Of a stretch of 64,000 bases of DNA, positions 24,269-38,411 are shown one piece after another. Source of the stretch: Manihot esculenta (Eukaryota > Streptophyta > Magnoliopsida > Malpighiales > Euphorbiaceae); NCBI RefSeq assembly GCF_001659605.2, contig NC_035161.2, forward strand, positions 5,164,265-5,228,264, in the 5' to 3' direction. The position numbers were made by a program, and so were the translations under genes. The notes under the pieces were generated by a model. It did no database searches. It saw only the letters and a list, made by a program, of their open reading frames with translations, and was not told where the DNA came from. Each line of letters starts with the position of its first letter. The first letter of the stretch is position 1.

Positions 24269-24913
24269 AAGGATGATTTATGATTTAGTTTCTAAATATT
24301 ACTATTATTAAAAAGTCAGTCTCTATATTTTTTAAAATTTATTAAAACGTTATTATATTTTTTCTCTATCAATGAAATAGTCATTCTATCTATATCTGCT
24401 GTTAAAAATATAACAAAAGACCAAATTATTCTCACTATTCTCCTCCTCCTTCCTTCTCCTTTTTCTTCTTTAATTCTTCTTTGATTTTTCTTGTTTTTTC
24501 TTCTCTAAATAAAAAAAGGAGACTATCTCATTTTTCCTTTTTCTCTTCTCCTCCTTTTTTTCTTCTTTTTCTTCGTCATCATCTTTTTCGTCTTATTATT
24601 TTTCGAAAAGAAATAGAAGATATTATTCTATTGATGGGAAAAAACGATAAAAATATTTTAATATATCTGAAAAAAGATAAGAATATTTTAATAAATTTTT
24701 AAAAATATAAGAATTTACTTATTAATAATGGTAATACTTAAAAACTAAATAAAAAATTTTATTTGAAAGTAAAATTAAAAATTTAATGAAAAATAGAATG
24801 AAAGAATTATTTTATCGAATGAAAGAAAAATAAAAATATTTTAATAAATTTTTAAAAATAATAAAACTGATTTATTAATAATAGTAATATTCAGATATTA
24901 AATAGTAAATTCT
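24269..24913. mobile_element. Degraded Mutator-like MITE of the same family
   Basis: The left arm (tttctaaatattactattatt...aaatttattaaaacg) and right arm (ttttaataaatttttaaaaat...ctgatttattaataatagtaat) match the arms of 21689-22633. The loop again holds a CTCCTCCTTCC/TTCTTC tract. The right arm appears twice. A target duplication is not clear, so the ends are approximate. Confidence 0.7.
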
Positions 24914-25324
24914 TCTTTTTCCACCTACAAAATCAAAGTGCACATTTAAAATGGGGATGTATTTACGATGCTCTTCGTATGATTCCAGCTATCCATCCAC
25001 CAAGTCAGAGAATTAATTCTTGGGGGAAAGAGTCAGAGAATTAATGGGTTATATTAGAGATAGGGGTTGTGATGAGACTCTCCCCTGCCCTCTTGCCCAT
25101 TAAAGATGAAGCGGCTCTTCGCAGTTTTCAAGGTTTATATGGGTATATCTGCGGTTTGTGCAGGACAAAAACTAGTCTGGCTATAAAGGGATTAGTAATT
25201 TTCCCAATTTTTTTTCTTTCTTGTTTTGTTTCAGGTGTTTAAATACAGCTTATCTTATTTTTATTTAAAGAACCTGAAATCATCTTCCTGTCTGTTCATT
25301 CTCTTACAACCCCTCCCCTTTCTT

Positions 25325-25330
25325 TATAAT
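25325..25330 (+). promoter_or_regulatory. Possible TATA box of the SOFL gene
   Basis: TATAAT lies about 48 bases before the ATG, followed by a CT-rich leader, a common layout in plant promoters. The spacing allows only a short leader. Confidence 0.4.
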
Positions 25331-25377
25331 AGCTTCTGCTCTCTCTCCCTTTCTCTCATTGCTTAACTACTAGCGCA

Positions 25378-25821
25378 ATGGAGTCATCCAAACTCTTTGG
25401 AGGACCAGAAGAGTGTCACAGCAGTGAATCTGGGTGGACTATGTATCTTGGTTCCCCCATACATGGCGGCGATGATGATGATGAAAATGATGATAAACAC
25501 AGCAACAAGGATGATGATGATGAAGATGAGAATGGAGGTAATGATAAAAATCACTATATTGAAGATGACAGTGATGATTCAATGACTTCTGATGCTTCTT
25601 CTGGTCCAAATAATCAAGGATCAGCTCATTATAAGCTCCAGAAACACGTCGATGATAACAAGCATCTCCCTGAGAAGAAACAAGAGAATCAGCAAAAAGC
25701 TGAAAGGGGAATGATCAAGAAGTGGGATTTATTGCAAGAAGATCATCATAATAAAAATGCTCCTGCTCAAAGCAGCTCCAAGGTAAGAAAAAGCATCAGC
25801 TTGATTGGAAAAAGAAATTAA
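25378..25821 (+). CDS. SOB FIVE-LIKE (SOFL) protein
   Basis: The protein (147 aa if read straight through) carries both hallmark short motifs of the SOFL family: ESGWTMYL at residues 17-24 and SMTSDASSGP at residues 68-77, separated by an acidic Asp/Asn/Lys-rich linker. Arabidopsis SOB5/SOFL genes are known to raise cytokinin levels and responses when over-active; the biochemical role is unknown. The start at 25378 leaves the first motif near the N-terminus, as in the family. A good donor, AAG|GTAAGAAA, stands at 25782/25783, so the last 13 codons may in fact be intron, with a further short exon downstream that I could not place. Confident in the family, less so in the 3' end. Confidence 0.8.
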   Translation: MESSKLFGGPEECHSSESGWTMYLGSPIHGGDDDDENDDKHSNKDDDDEDENGGNDKNHYIEDDSDDSMTSDASSGPNNQGSAHYKLQKHVDDNKHLPEKKQENQQKAERGMIKKWDLLQEDHHNKNAPAQSSSKVRKSISLIGKRN

Positions 25822-28800
25822 ATAGCTCTCTGCAGTATACTGTTTCTCAGCTGAAAACGTGGTAGATCAAGATCAGACGAGAGTTAAAATAGATTGCTAG
25901 ATTAATTACGATTATGTTCTTAATCAAGTGCTTGCTAATTTTTGATACTGTACGAGACGCATCAAGAAATATAATGATGATCAGATTTCGATTTCACGTT
26001 TAAAATTGTAATAAATGGTTCTTTTTATTCTTAATAAAATTATAATTTTAGCTATATTTTTATTAAAAAAAATAGTAATACAAGAATTAATTGCTCCTTG
26101 AATAATTTTAAAAAGTTTCTGGAACAAAATTTTTCTTAAAAAATTTCCTTTACCAGAAGGATCCTAAAACAAATTATTCATGAGATCAACAAAATTTGTA
26201 AAAATTTAATTTAACTGATTTTTAACTATTTTTTGTTTAAAATAAAGAATTCTACTATTTTTAATTAAAAAAAATGAATTTAGCATGATTTTATAAAAAA
26301 AAATATTTAAAACTTTTTTACAAAATAAACTATATGAAACGGAGAGTAAATGGTAATCAAAGCCCAGTGATGGACAAAGAGATAAAGCCGTGGGGAGTTT
26401 TGGGACACATTGTCATGCACGTGGGGTGACGAGAATTTTATTAATTTAGCCAATATTTTGACAAAATTCTCTATTCCCTGGCCAAACCCTACGGCAAATT
26501 AATACTCCTCTTGCATGGAAGGTCCTCTTCCACGCAGCAAACTAGAAAAATTAAATTCTGTTGCTTTCAGCTCTGCACCCTATTGTAGGTCTCCAGACCT
26601 CGAGAATATATGTCCAAGTGTCAAGAAAATTAGTGTGCATCATTTATTTTCATTTCCTTCCTTACAGCACAAGCAAAACGACATCAATTGTTACCCATTG
26701 CTCTACTGTACGATGCTTTCACATCCCATCATTTCATTAAACAACACAGACAAGTCTTTGTAAATACTGCGTCTGTCATTGGATCGTTTAATTTTAGTTT
26801 TGGACAGTAAAAAAGAAATGACAGAGTGAGAAGTGTTGTGCAATGCAGAGATGCTTCTTATTATGTCTATGTTGGTGGAAAGGTGACAGTGACTGGGTAG
26901 TTTCATTATTAATGCAGGTAAAATATGAAGAAGAGAGGTAGTGATGGATTAAGCAGGAGGAGATTGTAGAGGAAAAGGGCAGATCAGAGAGGCAGAGAGT
27001 AATATGCATGTTGTTAAAGCAAAGGCAGACAGGAACTACAGGAGCATGTGAATAGTTCTTCAATTATAGCTTCCACATTTCGCTTTCATGCTTCAAACTA
27101 CTGCCAATTTCAACGGTGGAGGAGAGGACTGGGGAGTTTTCTTTTTAGGTTGTGAAAAAATAAATTCACACGTAAATGGCAGCCACTGGATTCAATTTAA
27201 AATGATGTAAATTTTGACAAGATGTTTTGACAGAATATAATTACATCTCGTAATAACATATAAAATATAAAACTCTTTAATCATGACATAAATTTAGAAT
27301 CTAATTAGACTCTAGCAAGCAAAGAAAAATAACTTTGATAAAAAGGGGATATGCCAAGCATGACTAAGTAGATGAATACAACTTTCAAATGCATTGGTCA
27401 ACTCTATTAATTTCCGTACAAATTATAAATGTGTTTCCTATAAATTAGATTGATGTAACATAACATAATGTCCTATAAATTAGATTGATGTAACATAACA
27501 TAATGATTTTGATAAAAATTAAATGTGTCGAGTACGACTAAATCTCACTGAATTATAAATATAAATCTTCAATGCGATGATTAATTTTATTAATTTTTGT
27601 CAAAATTATAAATGCGCATACTGTGAATCAGATCAATATAATACAAATAAATTAATATGATATGGATTGATTCTATATTTATTAATCAACTGTCTACTAT
27701 TAATAAGTCGTCTGACACATCTATTAAAAAATATTTTTATCTGATACGATATGGCAAAATCTTTTAAAACGATCAAAATATATATGTTTTGAATCAATCT
27801 GAATTTGATATCTTTTAACTCTTTAAAAAATTTTACACTTTTTCTATTTTTAGAACTTTAATCTATCCAAACCAAAATAGATGTGTTAACTCTCTCATAA
27901 TTAATCTCAGTCCATTAATTTTTTTTATTTAACGAAACTATTATGTCTATGAGTAGTAAACCCACCAAATTTCAATTCATTACTGTTAATGTGACAAAGA
28001 GCGGTTTTCTAATGTATAGACTGGACTTTGTACTGAACTAGCTGGCGTTTCTGGTATTTCCTACTGAAACCCTGTATTAATTAAGTCACGACGATCGACT
28101 ATTCACGAGCAAAAATCCTTAGTAATTTAAGCCAAAAAAAAATTATTGCTTGTCAACAATCTTGTCTGGCACTTGCAGATTTGACTCTTTCCTTTCCAAC
28201 ATTTGAAAAATTATTGCCGACACTAAAAGCATTCCGCCAAATCCATAGCACCTACATCTCCCCGCGGGCCAATATTGGTCCGGTTACGTTTTGAAATGGT
28301 TTTAATTTGATTTCGGTCTCAATTCACCTTGTTTGGATTTTCCTTTGAAAATAATGCAATTATATTAACATTCAATACCTTAAAACACATGGTTTTATAA
28401 AATTTAGACTTATAATACATCATTTATTTAATTTCTATCGTAAAGCAATTACAGAAAACTAAATCAACTATTTTATATAAATTAAATTATAAATTTTAAA
28501 ATAAAAAATTAATAAAATTGCATGATATATTTTCTATACTTGTCTCTTCTCCATATTCAAATGATGGATAAATTTGTGGAGATCTCAACGCGATTGAAAA
28601 TTAATTATTAAATTAAATTAAAAATTAGTTAATAACCATTAAATAAAATAATAATATCTAATTAATGCATTTATTAAACATGTTTTAAATTAATTTTGCA
28701 AAACATTCAATATTAGAAGACAGGAACATGTTATAACAAATAGAAACTCAAAATTTAGGTAAAGAAGGAATGGGCATCTAGGAGCCAATTAGTCACATCT

Positions 28801-29370
28801 GCTCTTCAACTATACAATGCAGCCCATGCAAATCAGGTCTCATGCATTTAACTCGGTCTCTCTACAGTGCAAGAGACACGTCATATATATATATATATAT
28901 ATAACAAGTATTCAGTCTCAATATTATTAAAAATTTATTAATTAATTTCTTAATTTTAAAAAATATAATAAATTATATTTAATATTTTAAAAAGTCTATT
29001 AAATAGTCTATTAAATATTATAATCATTAAACATTATAAAAAAATTAAAAATATTTTTAATATAAAAAATTAATTAATAAATTTTTTATAAAACTGACTC
29101 AATTAATAATTTTTTTTAAATTATAAAAATTAAACTGTAAAAATATATATATATACCAAAATACACAAATATTTAAATATAAATGGTAGGCAATTTCTCC
29201 TTTAATTATAAGGTAAACATTTTAAAATAAATAAATTGAGAGATTTAAACTCAAAATTTCAGTCACGTCCTACAGTTTAAGTAAAAAAAATCTAATTGGA
29301 CTCTCTCTGACTAGAGCATGGGTCGTAGAATTGGAAAGTATGTTATAAATTTGGTTGGTGTGAGACTTAA
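25822..29370. other. AT-rich intergenic region
   Basis: No convincing gene. It includes the possible SOFL 3' exon or UTR, a 35-bp tandem duplication (27436-27505) and an (AT)n run at about 28885-28903. Short frames around 26515-27063 on both strands have no recognisable content. Confidence 0.5.
27436..27505. repeat. Perfect 35-bp tandem duplication
   Basis: The unit beginning tcctataaattagattgatg occurs at 27436-27470 and again at 27471-27505 without differences, so the duplication is recent. Confidence 0.9.
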
Positions 29371-29379
29371 CAGTCCAAT

Positions 29380-30450
29380 TTTATTTTTTCAGCAATATCT
29401 TTAATTTCACTTAATTTACAAAAAATATTTATTTATTTACATAAAACTTTTAAAATATAATTTAATTTTAAATAGAAAATTAAAAAAAATACATATATAA
29501 AATTTTAAAAATTAAATTTATTAGATCACATTAAATATTAAATATGAGATTTTAAAATTTTTTAATAGAAGTTGTATAAATTATTATCCGTTAAAAAATA
29601 CTATTTAATTTTAATATTTTGATTTATATTTTAAAGTTTAGTGAATTATTAAACTTATTTTTTATTTATGGTATTTATTGTGTTTTAAATTTTTATAAAA
29701 TAATAAAATTATTATTATTTAATTTTATTAATTTATAAAAAATTAAAATACAGAACACAATTAATAATATATATGATCAATTTAATATTTTTTTAATAAA
29801 TAATTAATTTATATTTAATTATCATAATTTTTATAATTTTAAATGTATGGGTTAATTTCAACTATTACAGATTTACTATATATTAAGTCAATAAATTAAA
29901 TAATTAATGAATAACTTACTTTATAAATATTTTAAAAATAAAAAAAGTTAAGCAATAAAGTTAAAATTTCAAAAATTAAATGTAAATTTTTTAAATCGAA
30001 AAAAATAAATAAAAAAATAGGGATAGATTAAAATATTATATTGGTATTGAGACTTTATTTGTAAGAAAATTATTATTAGATTCTTAAATTTTTAAAAATT
30101 TTATTAATTTTCATTTTTATAAAAACCACTCAATTAAAAAGTTCATGTATTTTATGAAACCAATTTATTTAATCTATTTATTAAAATAACTGTTAATCAA
30201 TTATTTTACTTTTAGTCGGAAAGATAATTAATATTATATAAACTAAATAAAATAAATATTCAAGATATGTTAATGAATTTATAAAAATTATTTATTTTAT
30301 AAAATATAAAAATATTTTATTGAAATAATTTTTAAATATAATAAATTAATAATTTTTAAAAAAATTTAAGGATTGAATAATAATTTTTCTTCGAATAATG
30401 AAAATTATATAAATATCTTATTAAAATTTCAAAAAAGTTTAGGGTGCCCT
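29380..30450 (+). repeat. AT-rich dispersed repeat, copy B
   Basis: A same-strand diverged relative of 15990-17290, ending at caaaaaagtttagggtgcc. Function and class unknown. Confidence 0.6.
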
Positions 30451-32700
30451 CAACTCTAAGTGAGTCCGTGTTGGTGCCTAACTTTGTTGGTAATTGAAAT
30501 TATTTTGATAGTTTTTTTTAGACATGGGACTTTTTAATGAGAAAAAAATTAATCGTTAACCATTTAAATATTCCAAACACATCAATTACAATATCATGGG
30601 CTTGTAAAATTAATTTCTTGGTGATAAAATTACAAAATTTATTTTATTTTTCAAATGACACTAAGATCTAAAGAAATAAATAAATGACATCAACAAAATA
30701 ACTATGGGCGTTACTGTCTTGGCCTTAAGACAAAATCTAACTAATCTATTTACACAACATAAGCTAAACACTCTCTAAAATTACTACAAAATAATAATTA
30801 AATTATAGATAAATAATTAAATTTTTAATTATATATTTATAAGTTGTAAATTATTTATTAATTGCCCTCTGAATGCTATAATAAATAACAGTTATTGTTA
30901 AATAAATTACAATATTAAAAGTTATTTATTATATATATCTATAAAGACAAAGTTTAATCCATATAAAAATAAAAAATAAAAGGTAAAATTTAAAATATTT
31001 AATATAACACAATAATAATTCAAAATAAGTTATGAGTGACTTTAGAGTAATATGATAAGAGTCATGATACTTAGTTTCGATCTTAATTTTTTATCAAGAC
31101 TCGCCTTTCTAATTACAGAATGAGACTCCATGAAAAATTATTATTGAAGAATACACAATTCAGTAAATCCCATTTATTTATAATCGCTGGATTTTTTATT
31201 TAATTTTTAAAAAATTTAATAATTAATTTATTTTTTTACCGTATAAAATATGATAAATACATAAATTAAAATACACATTATTACATAATTACTTTTAAAT
31301 TAAAAATAATTTATTACACTTATTCTTTTCATTAATTTATTAATTTAAATATTAAAGTGAGGATTATAAAACCACATGTTTTTTCTCTTACATATTCATC
31401 AATACCAATACATCAATATTATTTTATTTTTATATATTACTTAAAAACTTAAATATATTAAAATTTGTACTGAGTATGTAATTTATGTAGACAAATATTT
31501 TTGTGTTGCCACATAACACTCTCCACAAAAAGTCTTTTTGTACTATTTTCAGAAGACGTTATTTATAAATAATTTTATTTATTTAGTTCTATCTTTTATA
31601 TTATATATTTATATTTTTTTTATTTTTCTTTTATTATTATTACCTCAATTTTTATAATTTAAATTATTATTTTCATTTAAGAATTAATTAAATTTTACTA
31701 TTAAATTTATTATATTTAATTTTTATTAAAAATATAAATAGAATGCTAACTTTCTATCTCATATGTTTTATACGAAATTTTCGCACTATTATAAACTAGA
31801 AGTTATTATTAATATAGGAATACAAAATAATTTAAAATTAGTTAAATAATATAATATATTTTTTATTTAAAAAAATAAAATTTTATATTTTTTAATATAT
31901 TAAAAATTATATTTTTCACAAAAATAAAATTTAATATATATATATTGATGAACGTTGAATTTTTGCACTACGGTTTGAGGCCAGTCCACGATCCCAACCC
32001 ATCCTTTAAAGGTCCTCAAGCCTCATCACCTGCATCAAGTCCAGCCCACTCAGCTCAAAAACCAAGCTCCAATCAGTTCCTTCAAACAGGCCGACCCAAC
32101 TCTTCTAATCCAATCAACAGATTCCTTCTGAGCCTAATTATAACCTTATCTTTCGGTCCAACTCGAAACCAGGAAGGGATTTAGCCCCTTCGTTTTTGTG
32201 GGACCACCCACATGCGCGTTCAGAAGAATCAGGGGCCGTTACACATGGGACAGAGATCTGATTCTCTCGTACATCCGTATCAACGTAGCAGGGACAGATA
32301 GTCCAATGATACATGTTCTGTTAACACGTCGCTAGCGGATAAAAGAAAACATGTAAAAGGAGAAATAATCCCTCTCTAAATCTAAACTTTTCCAATTTTA
32401 CAGAACTCATTATAAAATTCTATTTTTTAGATTTTAGATGATATATATATATTAAAACAATACATACATATAAATTTATCCGCATGCGAGATAATAAAAA
32501 TAATTAAATTATGCATTCAAAAATATAATTTAACAGTAAATATATTTGGATAATTATAAAAAATCTCATATTTTATTTCTCCTAATTTTTATTTCGAAAA
32601 AGAAAAAAATTATATATTAAGATTACATTGACCAAATGTGTTAGTAAGCGTGCTAATTGGGCCGCCAGCACGCATGATCATATCCACGAGACTCTGTCTC
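30450..32700. other. Intergenic region before SPPA
   Basis: AT-rich to about 31940. From about 31970 to 32345 is an island of higher GC with words such as gggccgttacacatggg and catccgtatcaacgtagcaggg. It resembles decayed LTR sequence, but I cannot match it to an element in this window. No gene is supported. Confidence 0.45.
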
Positions 32701-32713
32701 GTAGAGAGTGTGT

Positions 32714-32721
32714 TGACGTGG
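32714..32721 (+). promoter_or_regulatory. TGACGTGG element upstream of SPPA
   Basis: TGACGTGG, an ACGT-core sequence of the type bound by plant bZIP factors, lies 108 bases before the SPPA ATG. This is a motif match only. Confidence 0.35.
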
Positions 32722-32828
32722 ACTAAACTTCACCATGTCATCCCTGTATTGCTTGCTGTATTGCAGCTTCACACTCTACTCGCCCATTAATCTCCTCTCT
32801 CTCGATCGATCTCTCTCTCGACTCAACA

Positions 32829-35800
32829 ATGTCGAAGCTACTGCTAATCCACTCTCCTCACTTCACTCCAGTCTATCGCCGAACAATCACTTCCGTCCTC
32901 TCAAAATCTCATCTCTGCCTCTCTTCTACTCCCCTTCCTCTTCATTCCACCTCTTGCCTTCTTCATCCTCTTACTCATCCGTCTCTTTTCCGTCCCTTTC
33001 CTTCTTTAATTCTTTCCAGAAATTTATCTGTTCGGGCTTTCGATTCCTCTTCCGATACTAAAACTCAGAAGCAGGAGGAGACATCAGACGAGAAAGTTTC
33101 TCAATCTGAAAATGGATCCATTAAGAATTCTCAAGATGATTATCCTACTGGAGATTTTGAGTTTAAAGAAATTGGAGCTTGGAATCGTTTTCTTGTCAAG
33201 CTTCGGATGCTGATTGCTTTCCCTTGGGAACGCGTTCGCAAGGGCAGTGTCTTGACTATGAAATTGCGCGGCCAGGTTTTTCTTTCTATTAATTTTCTAA
33301 TGTTTCTGAATTATTATTGGCATTTCATAAGTGACTTAAACTGCATTGGTTTGGTTTAATTGAATGATGAATTGTGAAGTTGAAAGTATTCTGCTCTTGG
33401 TTTAATGTTCAGATATCTGATCAGCTAAAGAGCCGTTTCTCTTCAGGGCTATCTTTACCTCAAATTTGTGAAAATTTCATAAAAGCTGCATATGATCCTC
33501 GTATTTCTGGTATTTATCTCCACATAGAGCCTTTGAATTGTGGATGGGGTAAGGTTGAAGAGATTCAGAGACACATATTGAATTTCAAGCAATCAGGTAG
33601 GCTTGGACTTCTATTCGTTTCTTTTAAAAAAATTAAAAATAAAGAATAAATAATAAATTGAAAATGAATACAAAGAATAACGTACCAATAGAATGTATAG
33701 AAGTAAATTCTCATAAGATGAAGATTATTTGTGCTAATTGTTTTTCATCTTCCTCTAATACATTGGTTACTAAAATATCATTTGGTAGGTTTCCTAAAAA
33801 ATCTTGATTGAATATTGTATTTTCTCTTTGCATTAGAGGTAGCTAGTATGAGTTTGATGCGTAATATTATTGGTTTATATAGTTTATAACTATGGTTCTT
33901 AATTTTCTAGTTTTAATTAAATAATAAATATTGTCGTAAATTTTTTATCATAAATTAATCATATGATTTAATCATTGTAATGGATAATGATGGTGGCTTA
34001 TCAATATAAATATTATAAAAATGAGGTGAAATTTATTGCTAGAATGTGGGGTTTAGAATGCAAATAGGTGAACTTATTTTCTCCATATTACATACCATTT
34101 GGCAAAAAGTCGGATAAACACTTGGCAAGATTTTGTTAGCCTATTTCAGAACTCCACTTTATAATATAAATACAGATACACATAAAGATATATTCATATA
34201 CAGATATATGTTAATTATTTTCATTTTATACCATTTTATGCCAGTAGCTATTTTGTGGCTTTAGTTTAAGTATCTCATTATGAACTGGCAAATTCTTGCA
34301 GACATTATCTTAAAAGGATGGGTGATGACTTTTGCTTTTAATGTTTTATGATATTTGCAGGTAAATTTATTGTTTGCTATATCCCTGCTTGTAGAGAGAA
34401 AGAGTATTATCTTGCTTGTGCCTGCGATGAGATATATGTCCCTCCAAGCGCTTATTTTTCTTTGTATGGATTGACAGTCGAAGCATCTTTCCTTGGAGGT
34501 TAGTCCCATAATTTCAAAAGCTATTTGATGATTTTCTTTTGACGTTTTACCAGTAATAGTAATTTTATTAGGCTATAATATTTTCTAATCTGATCAATTT
34601 AGAGCATGTTTTGTACTATTGTTGCTAGTAGCAACTTTTAAACAAAACATTAGAAGGAAGTCTGTTTGGTAATAGATGATAGATCTTTTACAACTTGATT
34701 TTCACATGAAAATTTTAATATTGAAACTTTTGCAAATAGCAATTAATTGTATGGGTGATAAACTCTTTTTTTTTTTTTTTTTTTCATGTGAATTGCATTT
34801 TTTGAACTGGTCATATTCGAAGTCACTTGGATTGTAGATTCATATCCTATATTAGAAATTCTTGTGTTGGGAAAATTTTGTCTTGCATTTCTAGGTCTGT
34901 GCCTGCTGCTATTACATTATGTCACCAACTGATGCTTAATAGATGAGTAGCACTAACAGAATTCAGCATTGAAAAAGAAGGTGCTCCTGGTTGATCTGAG
35001 TTGATAAAATTCCTGTTAATTTCCCTTTTTGTTTTGTCTATTGAGCTATTTAAATGCATAAAGCTATTTAAATGCTTAAAATTACTTGCTTGCATATGGA
35101 AATATATACTGAATGCTTTTTTGAATTTAATAGTGCCATTTCAGATTTTAGCTGCAAAACCCTCTTTGATGGTATTTCCTCAATGCTCCTATAGTATTGT
35201 GCTCTGTTGCCTTTTCCAGTTTCTTTCTTCCATCTGACCTCTCATGAAGTTCTGGTAAATATTCAATATAGGCAATTGCTGCATTCATTTAGTCCACTTT
35301 CCTGCTCTGCTTTCAGTCATCTCAAATCTGGGAGATACCATGAGTTAAGGTGCCTTAGCCAGAATAGTTGGGCAATTTTCATTAGGCTGAAATTTTCTTA
35401 ACCAGGATTTACTAAAACTATGAACTCCTCATTTTGTTCTTGGAAATAAAGCTATTTTCTAGTCTAGATATGCCAAGGGAGTATCTTTTGGGAATCATGT
35501 GTATGTTATTGCTATCTGGCTATTAAATTCTGTACCCAGCTAAGTAAGAAAAAGGCTTTTATATACCTCAGCAGGTTTTGAGAGTTATTCAAAACGAATT
35601 TCAATAAACATTCCAATATATAGGAGATTTCTCGGGCCACTTTAAGACACAGAGGATTGAGAAGATCTTGTTGGAGCATTGACTGTATAATGTTAGTTGC
35701 TTATTGATATTAATCATTGGAATGTTAATGCATTGTTTTGGTTTTGTTCAAAACATTTAGCATTACAAGTTGGTGCTTCTATATGGTTGTGAGAAAATTG

Positions 35801-38380
35801 TTGTTGTCTAGGCTTTGAGGCTATTTGCTTACATCTTTTGCAATAATCATATGCAGAGACATTCCTTCTAAGTTTCCCCTGTTTGAAATTGTTGGTACAA
35901 GCAGTGGAAGCAACTTGCAAATTATAATTAAGCCTCATTGAAATTATTTCTTCAGGAGTTTTGGAGAAAGTAGGAATTGAACCAGAAGTGCAAAGGATTG
36001 GTAAATATAAAAGTGCTGGGGATCAGCTTACACGGAAATCTATGTCCGAAGCAAATTGTGAGATGCTGACAACATTGCTTGATAACATCTATGGGAATTG
36101 GCTGGATAAGATTTCTTCTACAAAAGGTTCTTGAGTTCTGCTGAAATTTAATGTGTCAAATGTAATTCATGGGTCTGAAACTGAAATTTTTTTATGTAGG
36201 AAAAAAAAGAGAAGAACTTGAAAACTTCATCAATGAAGGAGTCTACGAAGTAGAAAGGCTGAAAGAAGAAGGTTTGATAACAAATATACACTATGATGAT
36301 GAGGTAGAGAAATGTTTTCTTAGTTTGCTCTAAAGGTGTCAAATTGTAGGTGGAAAATTAATAGGCCAATATATGTTTACACCCCTATACTATTTCATAT
36401 TAGTCCATTAAACACCTGAACTAAAATTGTAGCCTATTAAACACCTAAACTTAAATAAATCATAATAATTAAACATAAATTAACCATGTCATTGATGACT
36501 TATTAAAAGAAATCAGAAGTAGTTCAACTTATTGCTAACTGCATTCAAAGTTTTATTGATTGGGCTCTAAACTTTCATAAAATGATAAAATTACTCTCAT
36601 AATTTTCTTCAATTTATAAAAATTCAAAGTTCAGTCAACAAAATTTATACAATCAACTATATATATGATCAACTTTTAACCTTTTACGATAAATTTTAAA
36701 TAGTATGACTAATTTGTATTTAATTATTATAGTTTTTATAAATTCAAGTGTTGAATAGGTTATGATTTTAGTTAGAATGTTCAATGGGTTAATTCCAATT
36801 AGTATAGGAATGTAAGTATATATTCAACCTAAATTAATATCTACTAAGCAGACCATAATTGCAAATCTCAATGCTTATGGTAATAAATTTCATTAAAATG
36901 CTGAAATGGGAAAGTTCACAATGTCATATCCCTAGTAAACTGAGACCAAAAAACACTCAAGTGCTATGGTAATTCAAATTTCTGACAATGTCAGTTGTAG
37001 GTTGCTGTTTCAACTAATTAAACTAGGTTGGTCTCCCTTAAAGTGGCATTCTCAAATGGTATTACTTGATATGTGTGTGTGTGTGTGTTTGTGATAATAT
37101 TTGGATATTGTCTTAGTGATATGTGAATCTGCAGGTAATCTCAATGTTGAAAGAGAAACTTGGAATAGAAAAGGATAAAATTCTTCCTGTGGTCGACTAC
37201 GGGTATCCATTTTCTCGTTAATAGCATTAAATTACCTTTCTGAATTTTTTTAGGAGCTGTCATTTTCATGCAACTAAATTAGATAATATTCAATCAGAAT
37301 TGCAATTTTAAGTCTCTTATTCCAAATTAGACGCATAAAACTTTAGTTATTTGGATTGGCTGCACAAAATGGTTGGTTTGTGACAGGTGTTCCTGGCACT
37401 ATCCAGCTTCCCTTGCTCAAACTTCACATTTTCACCCCATTTTCCACTGCATAAAACTTACTCCAATATGGACATGATTTTACATCCAATTGTTTGATGC
37501 CTACTCCAGCAATTTCAGAACTTTTTGAAAACATGCTGACCTTTTAGTTTGTCTTGTGTTCTTCTATTTAATACACAAAAAGGTAGAACAAGGCCTTGAA
37601 GGCTTCAACTTTCTTCCTTCAATTGAATGAGGAACCTCACATAAGTATTGCCCCTGCAATATCTTTGTAGATTTTTGATAGCCCGTGAATAATTTCATCA
37701 AGTAATAAAATAACAATTTTTTGGTCAATTTCACTGGAAGTGCTAAAATTGTTCCTAATGTAAAAGGTTGAAGGTAGAGTCAAAATTGATTATTGGTGCA
37801 AAGGTTATCAACTTTTTTTTGATAAGTTTGATTCAGTAAAACTGCAAGGGATCAAGATAAGGCAAAAATTTGGGGGCTTATTGGGTCTCTTTGCCTATTT
37901 AATAGTGCATTTATTACAATGGTCATGTTTCTTTGTGTGATGTTATTGACTTATTATCTTGTTGATCCCGTCTGTTGCCAGTTAAAAGATTTGCTCGTCT
38001 ACTTTATATATGAATCTCTCTCACATGTTTGTCCATTTTATGTCCAGCAAATATTCACGAGTAAGGAATTGGACACTTGGTTTAACTGGTGGTGCTGACC
38101 AAATTGCTGTGATCAGAGCCTCTGGGAGCATAAGTCGTGTACGGAGTCCGCTAAGTTTACCGAGTTCTGGTATCATTGGGGAGCAGTTCATTGAGAAGAT
38201 TCGACAAGTAAGAGGTAAACTTGATTGTAGGAGTCTCTTTCTTCAATCCAACATGCAAATTTCTTTTTTTCTCTTAAGGGATAATCTTTTTGAGTGTAGA
38301 CAATATTAACTGTAGCTCCAGTCACAGATATTCAGTCCAAATATGCTTTGTAACCAGATAATATGCTCCTATATGGGGCA

Positions 38381-38411
<31 letters not shown>

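Noticed and set aside
26515..27063. Small open frames on both strands
   Set aside because: Mutually overlapping, no motif, no promoter or splice context.
31945..32184. Short open frame upstream of SPPA
   Set aside because: It lies in a GC-rich relic, probably of LTR origin; the translation is low-complexity with no family match.
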